Of a stretch of DNA of 64,000 bases, positions 24,592 through 34,580 are shown piece by piece. The notes beneath the pieces were generated by a model. The model had not been told where the DNA came from and searched no databases. It saw nothing but the letters and a program-made list of their open reading frames with translations. The position numbers and the translations under genes are program-made. The stretch's first letter is position 1. Each line of letters starts with the position of its first letter. This DNA comes from Liriodendron chinense (Eukaryota; Streptophyta; Magnoliopsida; Magnoliales; Magnoliaceae): assembly GCA_003013855.2 (NCBI GenBank), contig PVNU02001464.1:1-64000 (forward strand). The letters are read 5' to 3'.

Positions 24592-25798
24592 AAAAACTAC
24601 CCAACATCCTTGTTCCATCCTTCTTCGTTTTGTCACTTATACATCTCAACATCCTTGTTTTAGCTACATTCATCGTATGAACATGTTGTTCCTTAACTAC
24701 CCAACATTATGTCCCATAAAGCATGACTGATCTTATAGCTATCTTATAGAATTTCCCTTTCAGTTTTGAGTAGTACACAATGATCACATAAAACTCCAGA
24801 GGCACATCTCCATTTCTTCCACCTAACTTGGATTCTACGGGCAACATCCTTCTGAATCTCTTGGCTTTCATGAATGGTTCAAAGCATTAATTATATAAGA
24901 TAATTTTCAGAAGGCATCAAGAAGAGAGATGCTCCACTGCATACAACAGAATGTAAGTTATTCTTTCCTCTTTTTTTCTTTTTCTTTTTTTCTCTCTTTC
25001 TCTAAGCAATAGTGCATTGGTTGCATTTAGAACAGTGACCCATTCAAGCAACCTGGACGGTCCATTCTGTCTAGCCCGATATTCACAGTCCACCATCAAA
25101 GGACACTAATTGGAGGATCTCATCCGCCCAATCAACATCCTGCAAAATGGATGGCCAGGACCAATCTGCAGCATCCAATCTGTATGACCGACCTTGGATT
25201 GCCGAAAGCTATCAAGATCACTTAGGTGAGACGATCCCAACCATCCCATCTATTTCAATTATAAAAACAAACCCAAATTTCAGATACACAGGTCCTCCCA
25301 GTACATTTTTTGCACAGTGGCCAACAAAAAGTAGGCTGGACTGAATGGACAGTCAAGATTGATAAAATAGACACTGTCTATAGTGTCCACATGCAATTCA
25401 ATGCAGTCATTTCCGCAGTAGAGACGGGAAAAAAAAAAACATATATCGTATAGATAGTAATCGAACAAGAAAAAACAAAAACAAAAACAGATTCAGAAAA
25501 TAATAATCAGGAAAAGGAAAGGGAAATTGGAGATCACCTCAAAGAGGGGTCTATCTCTCTGGGCAGTGCCGTCGTCGGGTCTCTCTCCTCTCGCTTTCTT
25601 AGATTCCTCCAACTGCGATCCAAGAACAAAAACGAGTAAAAGCAAGAAGAGCATAGGTACTTTGAAATATAGATTGGAAGTCTTCTAGGGTTAGGGTTTT
25701 GAGTTTGGTGGAAAAGAAAGAAAATAAAAAAAGACCTGTTCTTGGGAGACGAAATTCATCAGCCGAATGGGAGGAGGAGATGGTAATTCTTCCGCCAT
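16920..25798 (-). CDS. FAM192A/NIP30-domain nuclear protein (PSME3IP1/Fyv6-like), 7 exons
   Basis: Exons read on the minus strand: 25798-25736, 25612-25538, 23979-23922, 23192-23137, 21133-21071, 18535-18470, 17150-16920 (TAG). All splice sites are GT-AG and phases join to 203 aa. The N-terminal half is the NIP30 block: IRLMNFVSQEQLEE (about residues 11-24), DRPLFEILKENKDKKDAEFNERFKHR, then ALDDDETEFLDNLE, then a coiled segment SRKEYEQQIANEEAQQL. The tail is basic (KPQAKKAK) and ends LVSYSDESEEDDS, an acidic C-terminus usual in the plant members. Human FAM192A binds the PA28-gamma proteasome activator, and yeast Fyv6 acts in the catalytic spliceosome, so a nuclear splicing/proteolysis role is inferred. 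Introns of 2.5, 2.0 and 1.6 kb have been swollen by transposons. Confidence 0.9.
17315..17585. repeat. Dispersed 270-bp repeat, copy A (FAM192A-like intron 6)
   Basis: 'acgggaaatcttcatgtttaattcagtct', 'ggtttaatacagtttggactaaaaaaa', 'tatatgtgcatat' and 'tctatatgtatgac' recur in the same order at 59575-59860. No TIR, LTR or poly-A seen. Confidence 0.7.
17623..17982. repeat. 173-bp tandem duplication followed by a C-run
   Basis: 17623-17795 and 17796-17958 share 'aaatcaatccatctctatta', 'caccttccactcaatttcatcaat', 'ggtggtgaccaccaatctctacatata' and 'tagaacgtatttctttta'. A run of 24 C follows (17958-17981). Confidence 0.85.
18790..19861 (+). mobile_element. 5'-truncated LINE, zf-RVT end and poly-A (FAM192A-like intron 5)
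   Basis: From about 19418 the reading frame gives the zinc-binding RT C-terminus (DNIFIHCSFARELWEKF, then WGHRKK...WALWGERN). It ends in untranslated sequence with 'ttaataaaatcatcacttttcaccc' and a 13-base A tail at 19850-19861. It lies antisense to the host gene. The 5' limit is uncertain; about 18790 is a guess. Confidence 0.7.
19985..20560 (+). mobile_element. Ty3/gypsy polyprotein C-terminal remnant
   Basis: 20025-20135 reads YKVKSKLGDNDYEIELPND, stop, DISSTFNVADLFE: the end of a gypsy integrase (the 'AYxIxLP...FNVADL' module) with an in-frame stop. A 27-base G run follows at 20196-20222, then about 330 bp of probable 3' untranslated/LTR debris. Confidence 0.65.
21880..22720. repeat. LTR-like non-coding block in FAM192A-like intron 4
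   Basis: On the minus strand, a TATA-like 'cttatatatattc' (near 22354) is followed by a pyrimidine/A-rich leader-like stretch, and a GC-richer segment lies at 22440-22690. It looks like retroelement LTR sequence, but no terminal TG/CA pair or target duplication could be fixed. Confidence 0.3.
24165..24890 (-). mobile_element. RTE-clade LINE 3' remnant (FAM192A-like intron 2)
   Basis: On the plus strand it starts 'catcatcatctaagccttat...gggtcagctacatgaatc' and runs through 'ttggtctctgttgcacatgac', 'tgttccttaactacccaac' and 'cttatagaatttccc', the reversed 3' half of an RTE element. It is interrupted by a polypyrimidine/GA microsatellite (24488-24589). A sister copy is at 34115-34580. Confidence 0.7.
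24488..24589. repeat. Polypyrimidine tract plus (GA)n microsatellite
   Basis: 'cttttttcttttt' units followed by about 20 GA units; strand-asymmetric purine/pyrimidine DNA inside the RTE copy. Confidence 0.9.
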
Positions 25799-25924
25799 CT
25801 CGTTTCTGAGAAGAAGCTATTTTCTTTTCGCAGGATGAGGATTCGGCGATTTGGAAGAAAACCAGAAACGAAAACCGAAAGGAGGGAGAGAGAAGACTCT
25901 TTACGCGCGGGAATCGGATTGCAG

Positions 25925-26430
25925 TCGTACTGAGTAAAGTCTGTAGGCCCCACCGTGATTTATCTATTTTATCCACTCCGTCCATACATTTTACCGGATA
26001 TTTTTAGGGGCTGAACCAAAAAATGAAACATATCCAAAAATAAAGTGGACCACACCATAGGAAACCGTTTGAATTCAGCATCTACCGTTGAAAAGTTATT
26101 GATGGCCACAGAAGTTTTGTATCAAGCTGATATTTTATTTTCCCTTCATCAATGTCTGTGTGATCTTATGAACAGGTTGGATGACAAATAAACATCACCG
26201 TGGGCTCTAAGAGGGTTTCAACGGTGGAAATCATTATTCCCACTGTTTCCTGTGGTGTGGTCCAATTGACCTTTGAATCTGGTTTAACTTTGGTATCAAC
26301 CACTAAAATGAGCTGGAAAAACGGATGGACGGCGTGGATAAACTACATACATTCACAGTGGACCCAACAGAGTTTGCTCCGTACAATAAAAAAGCGGATT
26401 CTCGCGCGTAAGAAATCGGATTGGGTAGTG
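25925..26430. repeat. Palindromic repeat, 'gagtaaa' subfamily
   Basis: Outer edges 'gtactgagtaaagtctgtaggccccaccgtgattta' and 'acagtggacccaacagagtttgctccgtac' are inverted copies. Arms with 'gtggaccacaccataggaaacc' and 'tcctgtggtgtggtccaatt' flank the centre 'gaacaggttggatgacaaataaacatcacc'. It begins about 130 bp upstream of the FAM192A-like ATG. Confidence 0.8.
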
Positions 26431-26434
26431 AGTA

Positions 26435-26955
26435 ATTAGTGTACCGAGTAAACTCTGTGGACCCACTGTGATTTAAGTATTTTATCCCCTCCGTCCATCC
26501 ATCTTAACAGATAATTTTATGGCTGGATTCCAAAACTGAAGCACATAAAAATCTCAAGTGGACCACACCATAGGAAAAGTGTGAACTGAATGTCTACGGT
26601 TGAAAAATTCTTGGGGGCCATAGAAGTTTTGGATCAAGCTAATATTTGTGTTTTCCCTTCATCCATGCCTATGTGATCTTATTAACAGGTTGGATGACAA
26701 ATAAACATCACTGTATGGCCTTGGAAGGTTTCAACGGTGGAAATCATTATTCCCACTGTTTCCTGGCATGGTCCACTTTGGATATACTTCAATTTTAGAA
26801 TAACCCCACTTGAGCTTTGCATATGATTAAATTTCAGGATAAAACGAAATGAAAAAACGGATGGACGACATGGATAAACCACATACATTTATGATGGGCC
26901 TAATAGAGTTTACTCAGCAAAGAGCATATTGAGTAACTTGGTAGGCAATCCGATT
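26435..26955. repeat. Palindromic repeat, 'gagtaaa' subfamily, second copy
   Basis: Same layout as its neighbour: 'accgagtaaactctgtggacccactgtgattta' to 'gatgggcctaatagagtttactcagcaaag', with centre 'aacaggttggatgacaaataaacatcac'. Confidence 0.8.
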
Positions 26956-27115
26956 TGGCCATGGTAGACTTATGTGTCTTATCCACGTCGTCCATCCATT
27001 TTCCCAGCTTATTTCGGTGCAGGAGCCCAAAATTGATGCATATGCAAAGCTCAAGTGGACCACCCCACGCCCACTGTTAAAACCTTCTCAGGGCACACTG
27101 ATGTTTATTTGGAAT
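26956..27115. repeat. Half copy of the palindromic repeat
   Basis: Only the left arm is present: 'tagacttatgtgtcttatccacgtcgtccatccattttccc' to 'gggcacactgatgtttatttggaatgcgg'. Confidence 0.65.
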
Positions 27116-27164
27116 GCGGTTTGGCTAGTGAGCCAGCATCAGCCAGTTAGCTGGTGTTAAGGCT

Positions 27165-27580
27165 GTGTGGTTCCCCACCATGATGTATCTATTTTATCCG
27201 CCTTGTTCATCCATCTTGCCAGCTCGTTTCAGGGCATGAGCCCAAAAATGAAGCTGATCCAAATCTCCCGCAGACCACGTCATAGAAAATGATAGGGGAT
27301 TTAATACATATCGCTGACAACTTTTGGGGCCTGTAGGTGTTTTCGATCAAGCTGGTAATTGTGTGACCTTATTGGTATGATGGATGGAAAATAAACATTA
27401 CAGTAGGTTATAAGAAGTTTTTAATGGTGGACATTTAGTCAACATTATTTTCATATGATGTGGTCCACCTGAGATTTCAATCAGCCTCCTTTCCTGGGTT
27501 TATGCTAAAAAATGATTTGACAAAATGGGGTGGATAGTATGGATTAAACATCATTGAAAATGAGCTAGCTCCTAAGTTAA
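27165..27580. repeat. Palindromic repeat copy
   Basis: 'ccccaccatgatgtatctattttatccgccttg' to 'acaaaatggggtggatagtatggattaaacatcattg', with inverted 'cagaccacgtcatagaaaatg' and 'ttcatatgatgtggtccacctg'. Confidence 0.7.
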
Positions 27581-27584
27581 CTGG

Positions 27585-28620
27585 CTGGTGTTGGGATCAT
27601 TGGCCAAACTGCATTTATTTATTTGTCATCCGAAATGTTCATAATGTTGGAGTTTTCCTCCTCACGTTAGAGGAGAGAGAAGTGCAAAACTTTTGTAGTT
27701 CTGTAATTCAACTGAAATAGGGATTGCACGTTGGACTGTTTTATGTCTAGTTTGACCGTTCATCTGATCGGTCAAGGGTCCTGGCCGACCAGTCGACAAA
27801 CAAGTCTGAAATACGTTTCTTTTAAAAAACTCTCTAGACTAATTTTTGGTGTGGCTGGCCGGTCAATAGTGCGCACGGATTGTTATATACAATTTCATAA
27901 TCCAGCTAGAACTCTTGCAAAAGTTTATAAGAGGGCTTCTAATCCGGGATTTAGGATCCTAATTCGGAGTTCTACACATCCAAGGTGAGAGAGAGAGGAT
28001 GATAGGAAGAGAAAAGATGTCCAAGGTGAGAGAGAGAAAGGGGATGATAGGAAGAGAAAAGGAGCGAGGAAGCTTGTTGGAAGATGAAGTTTTGCTTGTG
28101 AAGGTGATTCACGGTGCAATCGACGTCTCGGCTCTTCAACGTCCTCGTGCTTGTTGAGATCTCTCAGTTTCTAGTACTTTTATTGTTTATACATCCCTAC
28201 TTGGGTAAAGAAGGTTAGATCCAAGCGGATTATACTTATGATCAGGGTTGTAAACGGTTATCTTAATAATAGATTGTTTGTCTGGACGAGGTCCTGTGGT
28301 TTTTTATCTCTTTGAAGGTTTCCACATAAAAATCTCTTGTGTCATGTAGTTATTATATCCCATAATTCGAGTGGTTTGAGGGGCGAGATACTAAGGTTTT
28401 GTGCAACGAACCCAGCACATAAGTTATATAAACATCATTAAAAATATCGGTTGCCAAAACTTCTATAACCCCCAAGAAGTTTTCAACCATAGCCATTTAA
28501 TTTACAGTGTTTTACATGGTGTGGTCTACTTAACTCATGAATATGACTCATGCCCTAAATAAGCTAGTAAAACAGATGCATGATGTGCATAAGACACATA
28601 TACCACAGTCGACCCCCCAT
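27585..28620. repeat. Palindromic repeat split by the solo LTR
   Basis: 27600-27640 ('atttatttgtcatccgaaatgtt', the repeat centre inverted) and 28423-28620 ('acatcattaaaaatatcggttgcc...catggtgtggtctacttaactc...aagacacatataccacagtcgaccccc') are the two parts of one copy around the LTR. Confidence 0.6.
27645..28417 (+). mobile_element. Solo LTR with 5-bp target duplication
   Basis: A 773-bp block starts TGTTGGAG and ends CCCAGCA. Both sides carry CATAA (27640-27644 and 28418-28422). Inside, 'gacgaggtcctgtggttttttatctctttgaaggtttccacataaaaatctcttgtgtcatgt' (from about 28286) has the look of a Ty1/copia U5 region. Internal 'ccaaggtgagagagaga...gatgataggaagagaaaag' is repeated twice (27971-28060). 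No PBS or internal domain follows, so it is a solo LTR. It sits inside a palindromic repeat. Confidence 0.82.
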
Positions 28621-28654
28621 AATGCTTCTCTAGTACACAACCTGCTTCCCAAAT

Positions 28655-28990
28655 AACCAAGTTTGTAGGGTCCACCATGTTTTATATGTAAAATCCACTC
28701 CCTCTATCAGGTTCTAGCCTCGATGTTAGGCCATATGGCCCAAAATCAGCTAGTTCTTAGCTGAGATGGGCCACACCATATGGAACAATAGGTATGAAAT
28801 GCCAACCATAGAGGTTTTGTGCATGAAGCCACAGTAGGGTATGTTTTACGCCCAATCCATTAATTAGGTGTAACTCATTGGATTGAAGAGAAGATGCAAA
28901 GAGTAATTATAATCTTAATAAAAAATTCAGGTGGGCCACACTACATGAAATTTTCAGCTTTGCTAGCAATTTTATATTGTTCCATCGACT
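28655..28990. repeat. Palindromic repeat, 'gaaatccac/gttaggcc' subfamily, degenerate
   Basis: 'gggtccaccatgttttatatgtaaaatccactcc', 'gatgttaggccatatggcccaaaatcagc', 'gagatgggccacaccatatggaaca' and an inverted 'caggtgggccacactacatgaaa'. It matches the copy split by the LINE at 40515-43605. Confidence 0.6.
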
Positions 28991-29359
28991 GATATGGCCA
29001 TATGAGTTTCAGAGTTTCTAATCAAGCATTTGATACACACAGTCCAAATAATGGTTTTCACCTGATTAACTAAAGAAATCGGTGCTGATGCTGATGCTGA
29101 TGCATCAAGCACTCAATTCCCGGCGCACATATGAGATTCAGACCGTTCATGTGTTGGGTCAATCAGCAAGCAGGGATTAATATGCCAAAACATACTATAG
29201 CCAGATGATTCCAGCTGCTGTTTGGAGATCTTTAGCCTTTTGACTATTGACTAGTTGGTCTAATTTGATAATTGAATTTCGGTCCTCAGTGCCCAATTAG
29301 TTATAGAAAGAATAAAAAGTAATGACCATGGCCATGGGGAGGGGATTAGGTAAGACCCA

Positions 29360-30420
29360 GATTCACCCATGATGGTGCAGCCCTTATCGTGGCCCCACCT
29401 TGATGTATGTATTCTGTATCCACGCCATCCATCCATCATTTTAGGGCATTATCCATAAAATAAGCAGATTCAATTACCAGGTGGACAATACCATAGGAAA
29501 CAATGGTGATTGATCATGAATGGGCTACAAAAGTTTTGGATTAAGCTGATATTTGTTTTTTCATCCAGGCTCACAGGACCTTATCAACCGATTGGATGAC
29601 AAAGAAGCATTACGGTAACATTAAGGCCCTGTTTGGCACTATGAATTTGGGGGGGGGGGGGGGGTAACCCCTTGTGTGTTTGGCACATAGAGCAACTGGG
29701 GTTTCAAATCCCCTTCATAAGGGGGTTTTAAATTCAAGGTGAAAGCTTGGATTACATCTAAAATTCTTCTAAGAGCATATTTGTAACAGTTGCATCGCTA
29801 GGCTACTAATCTATTGGGCACATGGCCCACTGATGATATCTCAAAACAATTAGATTATCAACTGCATCACTGAAATTACTTTAATAGGATGACCCACGCC
29901 GTCCAAACATTGTCTATGTAAATCAACGGCTAAAAATCATTGGTTAGTCACTTGGATGTGATTTTCTGCTTGTGGCCCATCCGAGACTTGAAATTTCATT
30001 GTTTTCGACCAAAGTATATACTTCAACGGCTTATTACAACCATTGTGTCAAACATTACATAAATATACTAATTATGGATATTAAAGTTGATTTAGTAATT
30101 AAATTCAAACCATGTGAATATCATACTTTGGATGATAGGGGATTCCAAATCTTGGGTGCCAAACACAACCAGCGGGTTTCAAATCCACGTTCCAAACAGG
30201 CCCTAAAGCTGACTCAAGAAGATTTTAATGGTAGGGCATTCAATCCCCACTGTTTCCTATGGCATAGTCCACTCAATAATAGGATTTGCTTTAATTTTGG
30301 CATAATGCCTTAAAATAATCTAGAAAAGGGATGGACAATGTGCATTTAGAATAGGTACATGAAGGTGGGCCCCATGCTAAGTGCAGTACCATCAAGGTCG
30401 GCCCCACAGCACTGTCGTGG
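29360..30420. repeat. Palindromic repeat containing a Tourist-like MITE
   Basis: Left part 29350-29621 ('ggattaggtaagacccagattcacccatgatggtgcagcccttatcgtggccccaccttgatgtatg...'), right part 30204-30420 ('aagattttaatggtagggcattcaatccccactg...gaaggtgggccccatgctaagtgcag'). The two halves join when the MITE at 29625-30203 is removed. Confidence 0.75.
29625..30203. mobile_element. Tourist/PIF-Harbinger-like MITE with TAA duplication
   Basis: 579 bp. Ends GGCCCTGTTTGGCAC and, inverted, GGGCCTGTTTGGAAC; TAA at 29622-29624 and 30204-30206. It holds a G run (29649-29664) and no coding sequence. Confidence 0.78.
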
Positions 30421-30690
30421 GTGTTGGATGGCAAATAAACCTTACGGTGGGTTGTAGAAAGTTTTAAGTTGTGGACTTCTCGGTCAACGTTGTTTCCTCA
30501 GGTGTGGCCCACTTGAAATTTGGATCTGCTTCATTTTTGGACCCATGGCGTAAAATGAGTCGGAAACCTAAAATTTGGATATGCTTCATTTTTGGGCCTA
30601 TGGTGTAAAATGAGTTGGAAAATCCAATGGATGATGCAAAACATACATCATGTGAGATCCACTGTCATGCCCCCAATGAATTGGGCCCAA
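30420..30690. repeat. Partial palindromic repeat, right arm
   Basis: 'gttggatggcaaataaaccttacggtgggttgtag...gaaatttggatctgcttcatttttggacccatggcgtaaaatgag', the last part duplicated in tandem ('aatttggatatgcttcatttttgggcctatggtgtaaaatgag'). Confidence 0.65.
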
Positions 30691-30699
30691 TTCAAATGC

Positions 30700-31210
30700 A
30701 AGAATAGGGCTGTCAATGGACTGAGTTGGCCCGATGGGTTTTTAGGCTTGGCCCGCCTTGGGCCAAGACTAGAGTATCAAGCCCACTGGTCAAGTTCGGG
30801 CCTAAAGTATAAGTCCGTTTTTCAAACGGGCCGAACTTAGACTAGGCTGTTCAAAAGCCCGACAACTCAGCCCAACTTGAATATATTTTTTAATTTAAAA
30901 TTTAAATTAAATTTTACATACATTTTTTCTAAAAATTTATCTCTCTCCTAAAACTCTTTTTATTCTCTAATGTTGATAATTTCTTTTCACATATGGAAAA
31001 GCGGGATTAAAAGATAATTTCTCTCTCTATGTAAAAGGTTGGGTCGGAGTTGGGGTAGGTTCGGGCTGAACCTTGCATTTGTATCTTGGGCCGGGCTTGG
31101 ATTAGATTATTGTTGCCGTGATGGGTTCAGGCTGAATTTAGGCATATGTGGAGGAGGCAGGCCAGGCCTGGACAAAGCTTGACTTGGCCCTAACCCAGCT
31201 CATATGTTGG
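30700..31210. repeat. 'gggcctgg/ggcccga' composition repeat
   Basis: Begins 'agggctgtcaatggactgagttggcccgatggg' and is filled with 'gggccgaac', 'cgggcctaaa' and 'gccaggcctggac' words. This block type is widespread in plant intergenic DNA, with a weak relative at 21557-21740. No terminal structure resolved. Confidence 0.5.
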
Positions 31211-31457
31211 GTGTCTATTTGAAGCCTTTTTATTGATCCACGTTATCATCACATGGGTTTGCAACTATGTCATATCCTTAGTTCAACCTAATCACACCTT
31301 AGTCCAACCTGTCACACTGGCAGTCCCATATGGACCAATGGAACGGCTCCAAACAGGTTTTCTATTTGGCAGCCAACAGATGATCCGGACTCGCGAAGAA
31401 AACATAACCCTACTCCACCAGCCGACAGCACCGAAGTGAAAGAGAGAGCCGATTCCA

Positions 31458-31519
31458 GAGAGAGAGAGAGAGAGAGAGAGCTTACTGGACCTTCTTCAAT
31501 GGGTGGAGCTTTGCCGTAA
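31458..31519 (+). promoter_or_regulatory. GA microsatellite and short uORF in the PPR leader
   Basis: A (GA)n run at 31458-31480 is followed by ATG GGT GGA GCT TTG CCG TAA at 31499-31519, a six-codon uORF 130 bases before the main start. Whether it is transcribed is not known. Confidence 0.4.
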
Positions 31520-31649
31520 GGGAGGTGCGTTTACCCTCTCTTCCCCTCTTTTAAAAAATCACTTCCCACTAACCCAACTTAACGGGCATCCAAACGATCC
31601 CGCATTGATATCGATCTCCACTGCTGGATTCGTATATTTTCTAAAGGAA

Positions 31650-33068
31650 ATGCATAACATGATTCGATGGAGAACAGTCTCGAGAATGTACAGTTCGAAT
31701 TCAAACTTGGAAGAGATTCCCAATTCCATGAAGAAAATTTGCAAGATCATGATGTCTTCCCCCAAATTAGGTCTAGAGCATTCCCTCGACGAGAGCGGTA
31801 TCAGAGTTTCCCCAGACTTAGCTGAGGAAATCCTCAAGCGGTTCGAGAATGCCGGTATGCTGGCCCACCGCTTCTTCGAGTGGGCCGGCAAGCAGCGGAG
31901 CTATTCCCATACTGTCCGATCGTACCATATCATGATCGCGTCTTTGGCCAAGATTCGGCAGTACAAGATCATGTGGGACCTCATCAATGCCATGCGTGGG
32001 GAAGGGATTTTGAACGTAGAGACGTTCTGTGTGATCATGCGCAAGTATGCAAGTGCACAGAAGGCAGAGGAGGCGGTCTACACTTTCAATGTCATGGATC
32101 AGTTTGGCGTCGCTCCGAACCTGGTCGCGTTCAATGGCTTGCTGAGCGCGCTCTGCAAGGCCAAGAATGTTCGCAAGGCACAGGAGATTTTCGATGGGTT
32201 TAAGGATCGTTTCGTGCCCGATTCAAAGACGTATAGTATCTTGCTGGAAGGATGGGGGAAGGAGCCAAATCTTCCGAAGGCGAGGGAGGTATTCCGAGAG
32301 ATGGTCGATATGGGCTGCGATCCTGATATCGTCACGTATGGGATCATGGTCAATGCTCTTTGCAAAGCGTGTCGGGTCGAGGAAGCGGTCGGTGTTGTTA
32401 GGGAGATGGATTCTAAAGGTTTTAGGCCGACATCTTTTATTTATAGTGTTTTGGTCCATACATATGGGTCCGAGAAGCGGATTTCGGATGCAGTCGATAC
32501 ATTCTTGGAGATGGAGAGGAATGGGATTAAGGCAGACGTGGCTGTGTACAATGCGCTAATAAGTGCATTTTGCAGGGTGGAGAAGTTCAAGAATGTTTAT
32601 CGGGTTTTGGAGGAGATGGACCGTAAGGGCGTCCAGCCCAATTCAAGGACCTGCAATATCATTTTGAATGGTTTGATTGGCATTGGGGAGAATGTTGAGG
32701 CCTTCCGAGTATTCCGCCGGATGATCAAATGCTGTGAGCCTGATTCAGACACATACACGATGATGATAAAGATGTTCTGCGAGAGTGATAAGATGGAGAT
32801 GGCTTTGAAAGTTTGGAAGTATATGGGGATGAAGCAGTTTGTTCCGAGCATGCACACCTTTTCAGTGCTTATAAATGGATTGTGTGAGAAGGGCGAGGTT
32901 AGCAAGGCTTGCGTGTTTATGGAAGAGATGATAGATAAGGGCATTAGACCACCGGGCACCACTTTTGGGAGGTTGAGGCAGTTGTTATTGAAGGAAGGCA
33001 GGAAAGATGTGCTAGATTTTCTTTTGGAGAAGATGAAGCTTTTAATTAAGGAACCTTTATGTGATTGA
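31650..33068 (+). CDS. P-class pentatricopeptide repeat protein, At1g77360-like, intronless
   Basis: RNA-binding helical-repeat protein expected to act on organellar transcripts. The first in-frame ATG gives 472 aa (a second at 31659 gives 469). Residues 1-20 (MHNMIRWRTVSRMYSSNSN) are basic, serine-rich and free of acid, suiting a mitochondrial presequence. About 11 PPR units of 34-35 residues run from residue 88 to 465, each of the form xxxTYxxLLxxxCKxxxxxxAxxVFxEMxxxGxxP. No E, DYW or SMR domain. The sequence closely follows Arabidopsis At1g77360, including the ending KEPLCD. The frame stays open upstream to 31503 but contains no ATG. A six-codon uORF (31499-31519) and a (GA)n tract precede the gene. 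No frameshift or stop; likely functional. Confidence 0.93.
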   Translation: MHNMIRWRTVSRMYSSNSNLEEIPNSMKKICKIMMSSPKLGLEHSLDESGIRVSPDLAEEILKRFENAGMLAHRFFEWAGKQRSYSHTVRSYHIMIASLAKIRQYKIMWDLINAMRGEGILNVETFCVIMRKYASAQKAEEAVYTFNVMDQFGVAPNLVAFNGLLSALCKAKNVRKAQEIFDGFKDRFVPDSKTYSILLEGWGKEPNLPKAREVFREMVDMGCDPDIVTYGIMVNALCKACRVEEAVGVVREMDSKGFRPTSFIYSVLVHTYGSEKRISDAVDTFLEMERNGIKADVAVYNALISAFCRVEKFKNVYRVLEEMDRKGVQPNSRTCNIILNGLIGIGENVEAFRVFRRMIKCCEPDSDTYTMMIKMFCESDKMEMALKVWKYMGMKQFVPSMHTFSVLINGLCEKGEVSKACVFMEEMIDKGIRPPGTTFGRLRQLLLKEGRKDVLDFLLEKMKLLIKEPLCD

Positions 33069-33602
33069 ATACACCCATTGAGATATTGTGAAAGGTGCTT
33101 GCTTCAAAATTGGTTTCCCTATCATTGCAGCAGCCTTAATTTCAGACTCTGGTAGAAGAAAATTGCAAGAAGTTTACTAACCAAAGGGATTGTTGTATTG
33201 GATCTCAACAAGAAGCTCTTTGATCGCATGAAACTGTTCAGTTGCCTGATACACGAGATTGATGGTTATACGAATCCTTGGTATTGGGGCTGTCAAGTTG
33301 AAACCATCAGCCCTGTTGAGCTTATGCCGGTACGTTTTTACTATCTTTTTTCTTTTTCTCTATCCTGAAATTCAATTGGGTAGTTCTGATCTAACTGCTT
33401 ATCATTGCCATTTCTCATTTCGCATTTCCTTCTTTCAAGATTTAGAACAAGAAACTGCAATTTTAAATCTGTGCCTCCTTTGTTACATGCTGGAACATTA
33501 TAACTAATGGCAAGTTCTGTCATCTCTTTGTAGTGTGCTCTGCTGAAAGAACCTGCTTGCCATGTTTGCTTCTTCTTCTTCTTCTTCTTCTTCTTCTTCT
33601 TT

Positions 33603-33720
33603 ATGTATGTTTGTAGTGACTGTACATGCTTGCTTGCCCATTGGGGCATGCATGTAATAATTTGGCTGGGGGCAGTACAGGGAGGGAGTGTTGGTACGCG
33701 AATGGTGTGCGATGGCTGGT
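33603..33720 (+). repeat. 118-bp duplicated segment, copy 1
   Basis: 'gtatgtttgtagtgactgtacatgcttgcttgcc...gcatgcatgtaataatttggctgg...gggagtgttggtac' recurs at 37742-37858 in the same orientation, with only scattered substitutions. Confidence 0.85.
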
Positions 33721-34114
33721 TCTGAAAGCCTGGGTGAAAAAAAGAAGGATGATGTCTGCTGGGTAGCTAATCGCAAAACATTTTTCAATTCACCATTTGA
33801 AAGCCAACCCCAAGTTGTTGAGAGACACTAAGATGATGATGATGTGAGTTTGAAGTGAGGTTGGAAGAAATCATAGGCTTGGTTAATTTATAGCTTTTCA
33901 ATATGTTTACCATCTTGCAAAAAAAAATGGTGAATTGAAAAATGTGTACCATCTTTGCATGCCAGTTTGCAAGATCCTAATTTACCATGCCTTGTAAGCG
34001 TATGTAGAATGGTCACAAAATGGTAATGATTTACAGGAAACATGCTTATGGGTAGTATGGTAATGGTATGAATATGTAATCATATGTAATATTTACTAGC
34101 ATGTGGCTAAGTGA

Positions 34115-34580
34115 AATCATTATCATTAGCATCATCATCATCTAAGCTTATCCCAACTAATCAGGGTCAGCTGCATGAATATTTTTCTCTATTCCACTGC
34201 ATCGAGAACCATAACTTTAGTTAGATCATATGTCACCAAGTCATTTCTAACTACCTCCACCCATGTCCTTTAGGGCCTTCCCTTTGCCCTTCTAAAGCCT
34301 TCAACTTGTACCAACTGACTCCTAATAGGTGCAGTTCTTGGTCTCCGTTGCACATGACCAAACCATCTAAGTTTATTTTCCCTCATTTTGTTACCTATTG
34401 GTGCTACTCCTAAATTTCCTCAAATGCATTCATTTCTAATTCTATCCTTCCTTGTGTTGCCAGTCGTCCATCTCAACATCCTCATTTCTGCTACACATCC
34501 TATGGACATGTTGTTCCTTAACTGCCCATCCTATAAAATTTCCCCTTCAGTTTGAGTGGTACATGACAATTTTATCGTTT
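34115..34580 (-). mobile_element. RTE-clade LINE 3' remnant
   Basis: 'catcatcatcatctaagcttatcccaactaatcagggtcagctgcatgaat', 'cttggtctccgttgcacatgacc', 'ggacatgttgttccttaactgccc'. It parallels the copy at 24165-24890 base for base over long stretches. Confidence 0.72.

Noticed and set aside
24455..24680. Frames of 72-73 residues on both strands
   Set aside because: Translation of a polypyrimidine/GA microsatellite (RERERE, KKEKRK).
31503..31649. 49-residue N-terminal extension of the PPR protein
   Set aside because: It would need a GTG start; no in-frame ATG exists before 31650, and the sequence after 31650 already looks like a targeting peptide.
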